DNA of 64,000 nt from Malus domestica (Eukaryota > Streptophyta > Magnoliopsida > Rosales > Rosaceae), in the NCBI RefSeq assembly GCF_042453785.1, contig NC_091661.1, forward strand, positions 26,403,501 through 26,467,500, read 5' to 3'. The translations under genes were made by a program, and so were the position numbers. Below are positions 1 to 11,878 of this stretch, one piece after another. The notes below the pieces were generated by a model. It searched no databases. It saw only the letters and a list, made by a program, of their open reading frames with translations, and was not told the origin of the DNA. Positions within the stretch are counted from its first letter, which is position 1; each line of letters begins with the position of its first letter.

Positions 1-1800
1 GTGGTCTGTGGTATCTGGCTCTCGAGATTCGGAGAACGATGCCTCTTCGATTTTTGAGAAAGCAATCATGCTGGGGGTCTGACTCTCGAGATTCGGAGAG
101 CAGTGGCTCTTCGATTTTTGAGGAAGTAATCATGTTGGGAGTCTGGCTCTCGAGATTCGGAGGGCGGTGCCTCTTCGATTTTGGAGCAAGCAATCTTGTT
201 GGGAGTGTTGTCTCGAATGTGAGTAAAGGTTGGGCATGTTTGCTAGTCTACCTTGCCACGAAGCACAAAGGTTGACACACAGGGACTTTCCAATTATCCA
301 GCAATGGTACTGTTCCTTTACCCTCTCTTCGATTTTGAGAAAGTAGTCATGTTGGGAGTCTGGCTCTCGAGATTCGGAGGATGGTGCCTCTTCGATTTTG
401 GAGCAAGCAATCTTGTTGGGAGTGTTTTCTCGAATGTGAGTAAAGGTTGGGCATGTTTGCTAGTCTACCTTGCCACGAAGCATAGAGGTTGACACACAGG
501 GACTTTCCAATTATCCAGCAGTAGTACTGTTCCTTTACCCTTGTGGGTAATAATATGGTAGCTAGACCTTCAAAATTTATGTGTCCAAACTTTGTTAGTG
601 CTGTTTCTTTGCTATTCTTTTACCTTTCTTGGTCAGAGCGATGTAGTGGGAGCTGCAAGCTTCACGTGCTCAACTTTGGCAGAGAACTTTGGCAAAGTTA
701 TCTGTGGTACCCATGAGCTATTGTTGCGTGTGGGAAGTGGGTGATTGAACAGTAAGATTCATGTGCTTTCTACTTCACCAGAAGTCTTCGACAGAATGCC
801 CATAATTTCTGCAAAGCTGAGTGTGCGTGTGACAGGTGCTGACAAGGCTAGAAAAGTAGGTGCCTCTTCGATTTTTGAGATCGGCCCTCGTGGTCTCTGA
901 GCAGCCCAGCTTTTGAGAAAGCGAGCGCCTCTTCGATTGATTCGGAGAACGATGCCTCATCGATTTTTGAGAAAGCAATCATGCTGGGGGTCTGGCTCTC
1001 GAGATTCGGGGAGTAGTGTCTCTTCGATTTTTGAGAAAGTAATCATGTTGGGATTTTGGCTCTCGAGATTCGGAGGGCGGTGCCTCTTCGATTTTGGAGC
1101 AAGCAATCTTGTTGGGAGTGTTTTCTAGAATGTGAGTAAAGGTTGGGCATGTTTGCTAATCTACCTTGCCACGAAGCACAGAGGTTGACACACAGGGACT
1201 TTCCAATTATCCAGCAATGGTACTGTTCCTTTACCCTCTCTTCGATTTTTAAGAAAGTAGTCATGTTGGGAGTCTGGCTCTTGAGATTCGGAGGACGGTG
1301 CCTCTTCGATTTTGGAGCAAACAATCTTATTGGGAGTGTTTTCTCGAATGTGAGTAAAGGTTGGGCATGTTTGCTAGTCTACCTTGCCACAAAGCACAGA
1401 GGTTGACACACATGGACTTTCCAATTATCCAGCAGTGATACTGTTCCTTTACCCTTGTGGGTAATAATATGGTAGCTAGACCTTCAAAATTTATGGGTCT
1501 AAACTTTGTTAGTGCTGTTTCTTTGCTATTCTTTTACCCTTCTTGGTCAGAGCGATGTAGTGGGAGCTGCAAGCTTCACGTGCTCAACTTGGGCAGCCCA
1601 GCTTTTGAGAAAGCGAGCGCCTCTTCGATTTCTGAGATCGGCCTTCGTTGTCTTTGAGCAGCCCAACTTTTGAGAAAGCAAACGCCTCTTCGATTTCTGA
1701 GATCAACCCTCGTGATCTCTAAGCAGCCCAGCTTTTGAGAAAGCAAACGCCTCTTCGATTTCTGAGCAGGCGCCTCTTCGATTTCTGAAGCTCCGTCGAG
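1..1800 (+). repeat. Direct-repeat leader of a high-copy element
   Basis: This stretch is built from reiterated blocks. A block of roughly 600 bp at about 1-660 is repeated at about 938-1575 with a few percent differences. Inside each block, shorter units recur that contain ctcgagattcgg and cctcttcgattttt, and the phrase ggttgacacacagggacttt occurs four times. From about 1590 to 1790 a shorter unit with gcccagcttttgagaaagc recurs. A TATA-like tttttatagg lies at about 1807-1816, just before the ORF at 1928, so this looks like the promoter-bearing leader or LTR of the element that carries that ORF. The link to a high-copy apple/pear repeat is from memory and unverified. Confidence 0.6.
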
Positions 1801-1927
1801 TACAGATTTTTATAGGGGCTGGCATTAAGTTCCAAAGCACACTTGAATCTCCACCAATAGAAGCTTCATTCTTGCACTTCTAAGATCTTGATTTGTCCGA
1901 CCTCTTCTCTCTTCAACACTTTTGAAA

Positions 1928-2599
1928 ATGTCTGGCCCCTCCGACCGTCGTTTTGACTTGAACCTTGTTGAAGAGGCAGCCCCGCCTTCTCCAGACAACA
2001 TATGGCGCCCATCCTTCGTCTCCCCTACTGGTCCTCTTACCGTTGGGGATTCCGTGATGAAGAATGATATGACCGCTGCGGTGGTGGCCAGGAACCTTCT
2101 CACTCCCAAAGATAACAGACTACTTTCCAAACGGTCTGATGAGTTAGCTGTTAAGGATTCGCTGGCTCTCAGTGTTCAGTGTGCAGGTTCTGTGTCTAAT
2201 ATGGCCCAACGCTTATTTGCTCGAACCCGCCAAGTTGAATCATTGACGGCTGAAGTGATGAGTCTCAAACAGGAGATTAGAGGGCTCAAGCATGAGAATA
2301 AACAGTTGCACCGGCTCGCACATGACTATGCTACAAACATGAAGAGGAAGCTTGACCAGATGAAGGAAACTGATGGTCAGGTTTTACTTGATCATCAGAG
2401 ATTTGTGAGTTTGTTCCAAAGGCATTTATTGCCTTCGTCTTCTGGGGCTGTACCGCGTAATGAAGCTCCAAATGATCAACCTCTGATGCCTCCTCCTAGG
2501 GTTCTGTCCAGTACTGAGGCTCCAAATGATCCCCCTCCGGTGCCTTCTCTTTCTGGGGCTCTACCGACTGCTGAGACTTCTCCTAAGCAACCTTTGTGA
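1928..2599 (+). CDS. Coiled-coil ORF of a putative LTR-type repeat element
   Basis: An open frame of 223 codons from the ATG at 1928 (MSGPSDRRFDLN); a second in-frame ATG lies two codons upstream at 1922. The middle third (about residues 90-145) is rich in heptad-spaced hydrophobic and charged residues (SLTAEVMSLKQEIRGLKHEN), which predicts a coiled coil. The last 60 residues are low-complexity, rich in P, S and N, with a short repeat around EAPNDPPP. There is no transmembrane segment, enzyme motif, gag zinc knuckle, protease or reverse transcriptase. I believe this frame occurs many times in Maleae genomes as part of a non-autonomous repeat, so it is probably element-derived and not a host gene. 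Its function is unknown. Confidence 0.5.
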   Translation: MSGPSDRRFDLNLVEEAAPPSPDNIWRPSFVSPTGPLTVGDSVMKNDMTAAVVARNLLTPKDNRLLSKRSDELAVKDSLALSVQCAGSVSNMAQRLFARTRQVESLTAEVMSLKQEIRGLKHENKQLHRLAHDYATNMKRKLDQMKETDGQVLLDHQRFVSLFQRHLLPSSSGAVPRNEAPNDQPLMPPPRVLSSTEAPNDPPPVPSLSGALPTAETSPKQPL

Positions 2600-2850
2600 A
2601 GGCTCCCTCTTGTGTGTTTATTTTGACTCATGTATATGTACATATTTGTAGCTTATCGGGGATATCAATAAATAAGCTTTCCTTCATTTCAACGTATTGT
2701 GTTAAATACACCAAAGCCTTCTTCGCTAAGTTCTTTGAATTTTCTTTTGTTGAAGCTTGTATGTTGAAGCTTTCTGAGTGGAGCATGTAGGTTGGGGTAG
2801 TGTTCCCTTAATTTCCCGAGTGAGGAAAACTTCTCGGTTGGAGACTTGGA
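2600..2850 (+). mobile_element. 3' flank of the coiled-coil ORF element
   Basis: Sequence after the ORF stop contains aataaataagc at about 2669, a plausible polyadenylation signal, then T-rich DNA. It runs into gagacttggaaaatccaagt, a 7-bp palindrome arm pair, directly before the LINE begins. I take it as the downstream part of the same putative LTR-type element, cut by the LINE. Confidence 0.4.
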
Positions 2851-5800
2851 AAATCCAAGTCACTGAGTGGGATCGGCTATATGAATCTTAGAACGCCATT
2901 GTGCTCGATCCTGTGTCATGTCCTTCGTTAGATCCAAGTACTCTAAGTCTTTTCTTAGAGTCTCTTCCAAAGTTTTCCTAGGTCTTCCTCTACCCCTTCG
3001 GCCCTGAACCTCTGTCCCATAGTCGCATCTTCTAATCGGAGCGTCAGTAGGCCTTCTTTGCACATGTCCAAACCACCGTAACCGATTTTCTCTCATCTTT
3101 CCTTCAATTTCGGCTACTCCTACTTTACCCCGGATATCCTCATTCCTAATCTTATCCTTTCTCGTGTGCCCACACATCCAACGAAGCATCCTCATCTCCG
3201 CTACACCCATTTTGTGTACGTGTTGATGTTTCACCGCCCAACATTCTGTGCCATACAGCATCGCCGGCCTTATTGCCGTCCTATAAAATTTTCCCTTGAG
3301 CTTCAGTGGCATACGGCGGTCACACAACACGCCGGATGCACTCTTCCACTTCATCCATCCAGCTTGTATTCTATGGTTGAGATCTCCATCTAATTCTCCG
3401 TTCTTTTGCAAGATAGATCCTAGGTAACGAAAACGGTCGCTCTTTGGTATTTCTTGATCTCCGATCCTCACCCCTAACTCGTTTTGGCCTCCATTTGCAC
3501 TGAACTTGCACTCCATATATTCTGTCTTTGATCGGCTTAGGCGAAGACCTTTAGATTCCAACACTTCTCTCCAAAGGTTAAGCTTTACATTTACCCCTTC
3601 CTGAGTTTCATCTATCAACACTATATCGTCTGCGAAAAGCATACACCAAGGAATATCATCTTGAATATGTCCTGTTAACTCATCCATTACCAACGCAAAA
3701 AGGTAAGGACTTAAGGATGAGCCTTGATGTAATCCTACAGTTATGGGAAAGCTTTCGGTTTGTCCTTCATGAGTTCTTACGGCAGTCTTTGCTCCTTCAT
3801 ACATATCCTTTATAGCTTGGATATATGCTACTCGTACTCCTTTCTTCTCTAAAATCCTCCAAAGAATGTCTCTTGAGACCCTATCATACGCTTTTTCCAA
3901 ATCTATAAAGACCATGTGTAAATCCTTTTTCCCATCTCTATATCTTTCCATCAATCTTCGTAAGAGATAGATTGCCTCCATGGTTGAGCGCCCTGGCATG
4001 AACCCGAATTGGTTGTCCGAAACCCGTGTCTCTTGCCTCAATCTATGCTCAATGACTCTCTCCCAGAGCTTCATTGTATGACTCATTAGCTTAATACCCC
4101 TATAGTTCATGCAATTTTGTACGTCGCCCTTATTCTTGTAGATAGGCACCAAAGTGCTCGTTCGCCACTCATTTGGCATCTTCTTCGTTTTCAAAATCCT
4201 ATTGAAAAGGTCAGTGAGCCATGTTATACCTGTCTCTCCCAAAAGTTTCCACACTTCGATTCGTATATCGTCTGGGCCTATTGCTTTTTTATGCTTCATC
4301 TTCTTCAAAGCTACAACCACTTCTTCCTTCCGGATTCGACGATAAAAAGAGTAGTTTCTACACTCTTCTGAATTACTCAACTCCCCTAAAGAAGCACTCA
4401 TTTCATGTCCTTCATTGAAAAGATTATGAAAATAACCTCTCCATCTGTCTTTAACCGCGTTCTCTGTAGCAAGAACCTTTCCATCCTCATCCTTGATGCA
4501 CCTCACTTGGTTTAGGTCCCTTGTCTTCTTTTCCCTTGCTCTAGATAGTTTATAGATATCCAACTCTCCTTCTTTGGTATCTAGTCGTTTATACATATCG
4601 TCGTAAGCCGCTAACTTAGCTTCTCTGACAGCTTTCTTCGCCTCTTGCTTCGCTTTTCTATACCTTTCACCATTTTCATCGGTCCTCTCCTTGTATAAGG
4701 CTTTACAACATTCCTTCTTAGCCTTCACCTTTGTTTGTACCTCCTCATTCCACCACCAAGATTCCTTTTGGTGTGGGGCAAAGCCCTTGGACTCTCCTAA
4801 TACCTCTTTTGCTACTTTTCGGATACAACTAGCCATGGAATCCCACATTTGGCTAGCTTCCCCCTCTCTATCCCACACACATTGGGTGATTACCTTCTCT
4901 TTGAAAATGACTTGTTTTTCTTCTTTTAGATTCCACCATCTAGTCCTTGGGCACTTCCAAGTCTTGTTCTTTTGTCTTACTCTTTTGATATGTACATCCA
5001 TCACCAACAAGCGATGTTGATTAGCCACGCTCTCTCCTGGTATAACTTTGCAATCCTTACAAGTTATACGATCCCCTTTCCTCATTAGAAGAAAATCTAT
5101 TTGTGTTTTTGACGACCCACTCTTGTAGGTGATCACATGTTCTTCTCTCTTCTTAAAGAAGGTGTTGGCTAAGAAGAGATCATATGCCATTGCAAAATCC
5201 AAGATAGCTTCCCCATCCTCGTTTCTCTCCCCAAAACCATGGCCACCATGAAAACCTCCATAGTTGCCTGTCTCCCTGCCCACGTGTCCATTTAAATCTC
5301 CTCCTATAAATAACTTCTCCGTCTGAGCAATTCCTTGCACCAAGTCTCCAAGATCTTCCCAAAATTTCTCCTTCGAACTCGTATCCAACCCTACTTGAGG
5401 TGCGTACGCACTAATCACATTGATAAGTTCTTGTCCTATTACAATCTTGATTGCCATGATTCTATCTCCTACCCTCTTGACATCTACAACATCTTGTACC
5501 AAGGTCTTGTCCACGATGATGCCAACACCGTTTCTCGTTCTATTTGTGCCCGAATACCAAAGTTTAAACCCTGAGTTTTCTAGATCCTTTGCCTTACTAC
5601 CAACCCACTTAGTTTCTTGTAGGCACATAATATTTATCCTTCTCCTCACCATAACTTCCACTACTTCCATAGATTTTCCCGTTAAGGTTCCTATATTCCA
5701 CGTTCCTAAACGCATTTTGCTCTCTTGAACTCTACTCTTCTGTCCTAGCTTCTTCACCCTCCCCCGTCTAATAGGATCAAAGTACTTCTTTTGTGTGTCC

Positions 5801-6120
5801 CGGGTAAAGTTGATAGGAGCATATGCTCCCAAACAACTTTGAGTGGAGTCGTTCGAAAAGAAGTTTCTATGGCCCCCTTGCTCATTTAACACTGCATCCG
5901 GGTGCCGATGGGGATACAGCGACCCTTGCTCACTTATCACTGTGCTCGGGCCACACAGCGCGCCACTTACGGGTGACGCCCTAGCTTTAGCACGATTTTG
6001 TTCTGGATTCATTTTCATAAGGATTCGACGTGATCATGGAGTGCCGGCTGTCGACTACCTGACGCCCTCCCCCTCCTCCTTTATCCGGGCTTGGGACCGG
6101 CCATGTAAGACATAGGCGGA
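2851..6120 (-). mobile_element. RTE-clade non-LTR retrotransposon (LINE), near full length
   Basis: On the minus strand a GC-richer 5' leader (about 6019-6120) leads into one long ORF that ends almost exactly where similarity to LINE sequence stops. The ORF order is apurinic endonuclease then reverse transcriptase, without a gag-like ORF1 or RNase H, which is the RTE layout. The far end lacks the short TTG-type repeats that I recall closing plant RTE copies, and no target-site duplication was found by eye. The 5' limit is uncertain by about 50 bp. Because the ORF is open throughout, the insertion looks young. Confidence 0.85.
2860..6018 (-). CDS. LINE polyprotein: AP endonuclease and reverse transcriptase
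   Basis: A continuous frame of 1052 codons. Residues about 103-345 are an exonuclease-endonuclease-phosphatase fold: [11 protein letters not shown] at 104, CLQETKW at 132, GGDLNGHVG at 239, IDFLLMR at 307 and NQHRLLVMD at 333 supply the catalytic Asn, Glu, Asp and His positions that nick target DNA. Residues about 570-850 are a reverse transcriptase with [10 protein letters not shown] at 670, [12 protein letters not shown] at 703, [13 protein letters not shown] at 762 and the catalytic MLFADDIVL at 793. The C-terminal region has the WFGHVQRR segment seen in RTE elements. It would prime cDNA synthesis at the nicked site. The last few codons may be supplied by the flanking DNA (see findings). 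An ATG at 6012 is an equally good start. Confidence 0.9.
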   Translation of the reverse strand: MKMNPEQNRAKARASPVSGALCGPSTVISEQGSLYPHRHPDAVLNEQGGHRNFFSNDSTQSCLGAYAPINFTRDTQKKYFDPIRRGRVKKLGQKSRVQESKMRLGTWNIGTLTGKSMEVVEVMVRRRINIMCLQETKWVGSKAKDLENSGFKLWYSGTNRTRNGVGIIVDKTLVQDVVDVKRVGDRIMAIKIVIGQELINVISAYAPQVGLDTSSKEKFWEDLGDLVQGIAQTEKLFIGGDLNGHVGRETGNYGGFHGGHGFGERNEDGEAILDFAMAYDLFLANTFFKKREEHVITYKSGSSKTQIDFLLMRKGDRITCKDCKVIPGESVANQHRLLVMDVHIKRVRQKNKTWKCPRTRWWNLKEEKQVIFKEKVITQCVWDREGEASQMWDSMASCIRKVAKEVLGESKGFAPHQKESWWWNEEVQTKVKAKKECCKALYKERTDENGERYRKAKQEAKKAVREAKLAAYDDMYKRLDTKEGELDIYKLSRAREKKTRDLNQVRCIKDEDGKVLATENAVKDRWRGYFHNLFNEGHEMSASLGELSNSEECRNYSFYRRIRKEEVVVALKKMKHKKAIGPDDIRIEVWKLLGETGITWLTDLFNRILKTKKMPNEWRTSTLVPIYKNKGDVQNCMNYRGIKLMSHTMKLWERVIEHRLRQETRVSDNQFGFMPGRSTMEAIYLLRRLMERYRDGKKDLHMVFIDLEKAYDRVSRDILWRILEKKGVRVAYIQAIKDMYEGAKTAVRTHEGQTESFPITVGLHQGSSLSPYLFALVMDELTGHIQDDIPWCMLFADDIVLIDETQEGVNVKLNLWREVLESKGLRLSRSKTEYMECKFSANGGQNELGVRIGDQEIPKSDRFRYLGSILQKNGELDGDLNHRIQAGWMKWKSASGVLCDRRMPLKLKGKFYRTAIRPAMLYGTECWAVKHQHVHKMGVAEMRMLRWMCGHTRKDKIRNEDIRGKVGVAEIEGKMRENRLRWFGHVQRRPTDAPIRRCDYGTEVQGRRGRGRPRKTLEETLRKDLEYLDLTKDMTQDRAQWRSKIHIADPTQ

Positions 6121-6359
6121 GTTATTCTTGTGAAACCGATGCCCACAAAATTTTTTTCATCTTGAAGTGAGAGCCAGCTACGACCTGTGGGACATCCGAA
6201 GATTATAAATCGAAATGAAGCTCATAATGTCATCCAAAGATTATCTAGGACAAGTTTTCTCTTCAATATAACAAAACGAAAGCATATTTATACATCGTAA
6301 ATTCTTAATCATGTCTTATGTTTCCCTTGGCATTAACTTGAAACTTAATTATGATGCAG

Positions 6360-7042
6360 ATTATTGCTGGAGTAATAGAGCATCGAATTTCTGACGAGTT
6401 TGCTTCTCAAACATTACTTGTAAATCTGCTGTCTTTTGTTTCTCGGACAATAAACTCGTATTGGGGAACTCAGGTCAGAATCATCTTGATATTCTGCAAG
6501 TTAAAATTCCTTTAATTTTTCAAAGATCAACTTAGCCATGGCAAAAATATTATTACTCTTACTGGAAGCATAAATACCTGGCTCATCCCGTTACTGTATT
6601 TGTAATTATGGCCGCTATGTTTTTAAAGTGTATATTTGTCAGAGTGGAAAGTGCGGATCTTTTTCAGAACGTCTTTAGAAAATAATTTGTAGTTATGTGT
6701 GTATGTGTCTTAGAGTATCTGGCTCGTCCCATTATTGTATTAATTTGTACTTATGTAGACTCATAATAGTGCACTGTTGTTTATAAAAACCTTTGGTAAA
6801 CCTCGTGATGCACTTAGTTTGTATGCCGTTAGATCAATTTTTCTCCCAATGTTATTTTCAATGTTTCATTTTTACTGCTGCAGCAATGGATTGATCTTGC
6901 ACGCTTTACTGGACTGCAATCTCGGAAGAGTGAGTCATCCTCTCACCAAATGCCAGAAATGCCCGATTCTACTAACCAAATGGCAGCACTGGAAGGTAAC
7001 AACACGGAGGAGACAAGTTTAGATGAAATCCAAAGTAAATGA
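6360..7042 (+). CDS. RETICULATA-related-like protein, last two exons only
   Basis: Two exons, 6360-6473 and 6884-7042, join in phase 0 across a GT-AG intron and end at TGA. The first reads [14 protein letters not shown]...INSYWGTQ and the second [15 protein letters not shown], followed by a hydrophilic tail of about 40 residues rich in S, Q, E and N. The pattern of an AGVIE helix, then a second hydrophobic helix, then a WIDLAR.TGLQ end resembles the C-terminus of the DUF3411 (RETICULATA/RETICULATA-RELATED) family, chloroplast-envelope membrane proteins that affect leaf mesophyll development. I recall this pattern and could not search it. The acceptor at 6358-6359 shows that upstream exons exist, but the preceding 6.1 kb is transposon sequence, so the rest lies before base 1 or is lost. 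Confidence 0.55.
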
Positions 7043-7757
7043 GGTGATATTTTCCCACTTTAGATCTTCATACTAGTTTGCAGAATTTTCTTTAAAATCT
7101 GCCGGGAGAGATCTCAAAGAAACGGATTTTGGCCCTTAGCTTTAAATGTATCAATTCAGTTACGTCCCCTGTTGTAAATTCCTTAATGTAATACAGTTAA
7201 TTTTGGTGATCACTATTACAATTCTGTCAATTTTGGTGATCACAAAGGCAGTATTATAGAATTAAATGCTCAGTGCGTGAGAATAGTTTCCGAATCTCAT
7301 CTAATCTGTTGGTAGGAGGTACTTGGAAAGAAAATAGATTGAAATTATCTCATAAACAAAATGAATGGAGAAACCTTGACGTGCAAATATTTTCTCTTCA
7401 AATGGTGCTGTCAACATTTGGACATTTCTCCTCAGATGTTACGGAACTAATCGAAGTATCAGAGACTGATACTTTGCAGGTGATCCATATGCTGCAAGAG
7501 GAAGAGGAGTTCATTTTCTGTCAAAGGTTTTTTTGTGAATGTACTAGTATGTATGTAGAGATATGATGAATATAAATCCTACCTTTGGTTGATAACACTC
7601 CCTTGTTAAGAGTTTTGTTTTGTTTTTTTCTTTTTCTTAGGAAAGTTACATTATGTTACTCTTGAAAAACAAAGTACAAAAAGACCCCAAAATGGTATCA
7701 TTTACAGAAAAATGAATGGGGTTATACGAAAAAGGAAGAGTTTCTAAACTCTATTTC
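7043..7757. other. Intergenic, convergent gene ends
   Basis: This lies between the 3' ends of the RETICULATA-like gene and the CHX gene. A 97-codon frame at 7273-7566 has no recognisable motif and is probably non-coding. A T-rich run sits at about 7615-7640. The stretch probably holds both 3' untranslated regions. Confidence 0.5.
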
Positions 7758-10531
7758 CTATTCATTAACTGTAATTGTCCAGGATCCTCTTACTGTTTCC
7801 TCAGGTGGTGCATCCTGAATTAGCGGTTCTCTGTCAACTGGTTGATTCCGACTAACTGGTTTCCCTCCTATTCTCTGTTGCTGCAACACTAGTACAGAAA
7901 CTGAGCAATGAAAATCCGAGGAAGCAAGCATATCCCCGATGATTCCAAGCTCCGGGCACTCACTCCACTCACCAAGCCCCGAAAGAAGTCGGGAGTCCTG
8001 ATGGTGCATGCCTACCAATATCAAATCAAAACAATCCACCATTGATTTGATAACAGCAGACAATCTTGCTCCATCTCTTACCACCTCTTCCACGACGACA
8101 AACCGCTCATTGTCTGCATTAGCTAGCCGGTAGTCATCAACCAGGTCAGTGTCCCGCTTCCGTTCTTTACTGTTTTCATCACCAAAGAGAAGCAACCGGG
8201 CAACTGTTAAATCCACGCTCGGATGTCTTGCCATGCGAGCACCATAGGCTAGTGCCTCTGCATCGTCTGCACCACCAATGAAGATCACAGCGACATGGAA
8301 TATATACTGGCTGGTTAGAACTGACAACGACCCTGCTAGCAGTCCCCGGTCAATGAGAATTCCAACAGAGCAAGGTGCCATTTCGAGGACATTCTTGTTC
8401 ATGGACCGGAGAGCTCGGTTCACTGCCCCAATGTTGCCATCTACTGCCCATTGCTTGTGAAATGGCAGGATCACCAGGTTAACCCTATTATCTAATGCTA
8501 CCCGGCAAACATCCTCGTGCATTGTTATATACTGTGAGATGGAAGTGAATGCTTGGAGGGATACGCACCCTTCGTTATGCTGCTCGTACTGCCTCAGTGC
8601 TTTGACAATATGGCTGGACATGGCTGTATTGTTGTCCAAGTTGTCATGGGGTTGGTGTGCCACAAGAATAGGGTTGGTTCGCCCTACAAGCTCAGTGAGG
8701 ACGAGTCCTATGACTGCAACAGGGTTCTCTTCTGTAGCATTTGATACCTCCAGGACGTTTATGACAGTGGGAACATTGTCGTGGTTGTGGATACAGGCCA
8801 GGATTTGGAGCTCTGACCTGCGCTTCAAATGCTGGATAGTACTTCTTTTAAGTGCTGCGTATTTGTTCGAAGGATCATGAAGATACCTTATCAAAGGTGT
8901 TACAATTGCTGTCATCACTATCACTGAGAACACGGACAGCGCGAATTCTTGATCAGTCAGAATCTGTAAAAGATTCATCATATCATCCGAGGTGAGCATC
9001 GTACTGAAAACAATTAGAGAAAAAGATAGTTTAAATTAGTGATTGAGATTCAGACCTTGCCTTGCTTCCAAATATTGAACATAACAAGCTCAGTGATGCC
9101 TTTTGCATTAAGGATAACGCCGAGCACAAAAGCTTCATGCGTAGGGACATCAAAATAGGCCGCTGGTAACATTACTGCTCCTATCTTCACCAGGGCAGAA
9201 AAGAGAACAAGAAAACCCATAATCCATGTAGACCGAGGATTAATCCTGAAGATGTTCGTCCTCAGCCCGCTATTGGCAAGGTAACTTGGGTAGAACAATC
9301 CTGTAGCCATAATTTCCAACTTCATCACCAATGCAGATCCCAAAGGCGGTCCTTCAGGCACGACGAAGCCAAGCACTAGAGGTCCCAGCAGGTAATGCTG
9401 GCTGACGAGCTCACTGAGAAATCCGCACACAAGAACAAACAGGAAAATGGTAATGATATATGACTCCTTGACAGATTTCCCTTCCTCTATACGGTTTAGC
9501 ATCCATAGAATTGTTGGCCTGAACACATATATAATCGAAAGAATAAAAACTGCTGCTGTTATTATTTCCAAAGCTGGAACTAACGCACTTTTTGTCTTGT
9601 TACCCAAAATTGCCATGGCAATCCCAACCATGCTGATGCCAATAACATCGGCAAACATTGTTACAGAGAGGGCCAGGCGGCCAAGGTCTGTGTTCATTAG
9701 CTTGAGCTCGGTTAGTAAACAACCAATCACAGGGGAACCCGTTACAGCCTGTGCTGCAGTTATAGTTGGGAGAGCCGTCTTAAGGGTCTCGTCCATTGCG
9801 ACATATTTTCTCATTGTCATGGCTAGGCATAAGGGGAGTGCCAAGGTGAAGAAGAACATCGAAAGTGCAATGGCAACTACTCTTCGTTCGGGCCTTATCA
9901 TTCTGTCTGCATTCATCTTCACTCCTATTGAAAAAAGGAAGAACATGAGGCCGAATGTTGAAATAGTTTCAAACACATTAGCGCCTTTTATTGGGAAGAT
10001 GGTGTTTGCAATTTCCTTTCTGTGCCCCAGAAGTGATGGCCCAAATATTACACCGCCCTGAAGAAGGTACACATTTTCGATTTGTTAGATACACACGGAA
10101 TATATAGCTACATAATCATCCTCTGTTCATACAGAATGATACACGCTGATTTTCGAGTTAATTTCATACTGTGCTTCCTTTTAATTTTACCCTTTTTAAT
10201 GCAACAAAAAGAAGCATGGCGAATTAGTTCATATAGAAATGGTGTCCAAATGTAGGTACAAGTTTTGTTAATGTAGAGATTGAAATCGTACAAACATCTG
10301 AGAAACGATGGTGGACTGTCCCATGGGTTTGAGGCAGAGATTGATCAACTGGGAAACAATGGTGATGGCAGATAACTGCAGCAGAAGAAGAGATGTAGAG
10401 GATCTGAGAGGGTTGTGATGGCGCCATAGTCCATCGGAAACAATGTTGCCGTGGGGTGCTTGGCACACCAAACTCACATTGTCTATGGCCTGTTCGATAT
10501 CTATAACCAACGTATTTATCTCCAAGCCCAT
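7758..10531 (-). CDS. CHX-type cation/H+ antiporter
   Basis: Three minus-strand exons, 10531-10292, 10057-9056 and 8963-7758, are all in phase 0 and give 815 residues, the usual CHX length. The start MGLEINTLVID is the first ATG giving the correct amphipathic entry into helix 1. Residues about 50-435 form the CPA2 exchanger domain: KPMGQSTIVSQMF joins GGVIFGPSLLG across intron 1, and FADVIGISMVG carries the conserved membrane aspartate. KGITELVMFNIWK closes the membrane part across intron 2. The C-terminal 390 residues contain two regions like the cytosolic regulatory half of CHX proteins, with ILACIHNHDNVPTVINVLE and LILVGMHHQDSRL. Family members exchange K+ or Na+ for protons at endosomal, vacuolar or plasma membranes. 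It resembles the CHX15-like subgroup, but the subgroup is not certain. Confidence 0.93.
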
Positions 10532-11437
10532 CTGGGCTGGGCACCACAAGGAAGAGGAAGAAGAAAATGAAAGGAACAACGAAAGAAAGATACCGAAAAA
10601 TCGGAGAAAGAAGAAGTGAACGCAACAGGTACCATACACAAGAATTACACATACACAAACACACACAGTCGGAGAGAGGAATGGGAGGTGAAGCTGATAT
10701 TTTGGGAATTTAAGTCTTTGACGGGTGAGCTATATCCTACAAAATAGATAATCTAAATTCGAGCCTTTAGAAAACTGCGGGTGTTTAGCTATAGCATGCA
10801 TGGATTATTCTTTTTTTTTTTTTAATTTTTTTATTTATTAACCTAAATATAAGGTAATTAGTAACATTAATCCAAATATTAATAAGGCTACAAGTTTACT
10901 GGCTACAAGGTGATAGATTAGGGGCTAAATCACCTCATGTTTTAAAGAGCATACTGATATGACTGCAAGCTAGTGATTGATGATGTTGACTAATGAAGCA
11001 CTAGAACGAAGAATTCGTCAATTTTGATTTATTTGGATTTTATGATACTTAACGTAGTCACATTAGCAAAAGGAGGTGTGTCGAAAGTATGAGTTTGAAT
11101 TTCTCTCTTTGCAATTTGAACTGAATTTTAACTCTCCACGATACTCATGCCCATTCGTCACATGATTTAGCAACCACAATTTTTAGAGCAACTCACAATA
11201 CATTGTTATCGTGCAACTCGTGTCTATTAGACAGCGTTACGTGAAGCAAATGCAGTATGAAGAGAACCTTACACGATGCGTTATACCATTAACATAAGAT
11301 GAAGTTTCAGCTAATTATACATTAGAATTCCACCTTTTGAGAGTGTATTATGGTTAATGTCAAAATCAAATTGGAGATTTTTCGAGAATGAACCGGCTCA
11401 TAACATAGATCTAAATCTTTACTTAATAAAAAAAAAA

Positions 11438-11456
11438 ACACACACACACACACACA
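11438..11456. repeat. (CA)n microsatellite
   Basis: About nine uninterrupted CA dinucleotides directly after a run of A. Confidence 0.95.
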
Positions 11457-11789
11457 ATAACTACTAATAAGTATCAAACGGCTAAAAATCCTGGAACAGG
11501 GCATGAAACGATGCATTCTAGAATTCTCCAGTAAGCGGATAAAACCGAAGTCGCTTCCGCGTGGCATGAAAAAACAGTGGGCCTGCGTCACTCTCGACCC
11601 ATATGTCACAAAGTAAAGAAATTTCTAGGCCTCAGTGGGCAAGTTGGGAATTCCAAGAAAATTGTGGGTAGTTACCAAAAAAAAAAAATTTGTGGGCCAC
11701 TAAAATTGAGTAACCGACCAATCCCCCTATTTTTACGCCCTTCAATTAAAATATTAATTAATTTGTCTGCATTTACTCATTAATTTGCC

Positions 11790-11798
11790 TATTTATAG
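11790..11798 (+). promoter_or_regulatory. Candidate TATA element of the ERD15-like gene
   Basis: tatttatag lies about 130 bp before the ATG and about 60 bp before the CT-repeat leader, a normal plant TATA position if transcription begins near 11830. Confidence 0.45.
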
Positions 11799-11852
11799 TA
11801 AGATATTTCCACTCTTATCCTTATCTGCTCGTTCATCTCCTTAAACGTACAG

Positions 11853-11878
11853 TCTCTCTCTCTCTCTCTCTCTCTCTC
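11853..11878 (+). repeat. (TC)n microsatellite in the 5' leader
   Basis: About 13 TC units lie about 50 bp upstream of the ERD15-like ATG. CT-rich tracts are common in plant core promoters and leaders, so it may contribute to transcription. Confidence 0.85.

Noticed and set aside
7273-7566. 97-codon frame after the RETICULATA-like stop
   Set aside because: No motif, low-complexity start, and it lies where two 3' UTRs are expected.
9447-10061. 204-codon plus-strand frame inside the CHX gene
   Set aside because: It is the antisense shadow of CHX exon 2, and the antisense of membrane helices often stays open.
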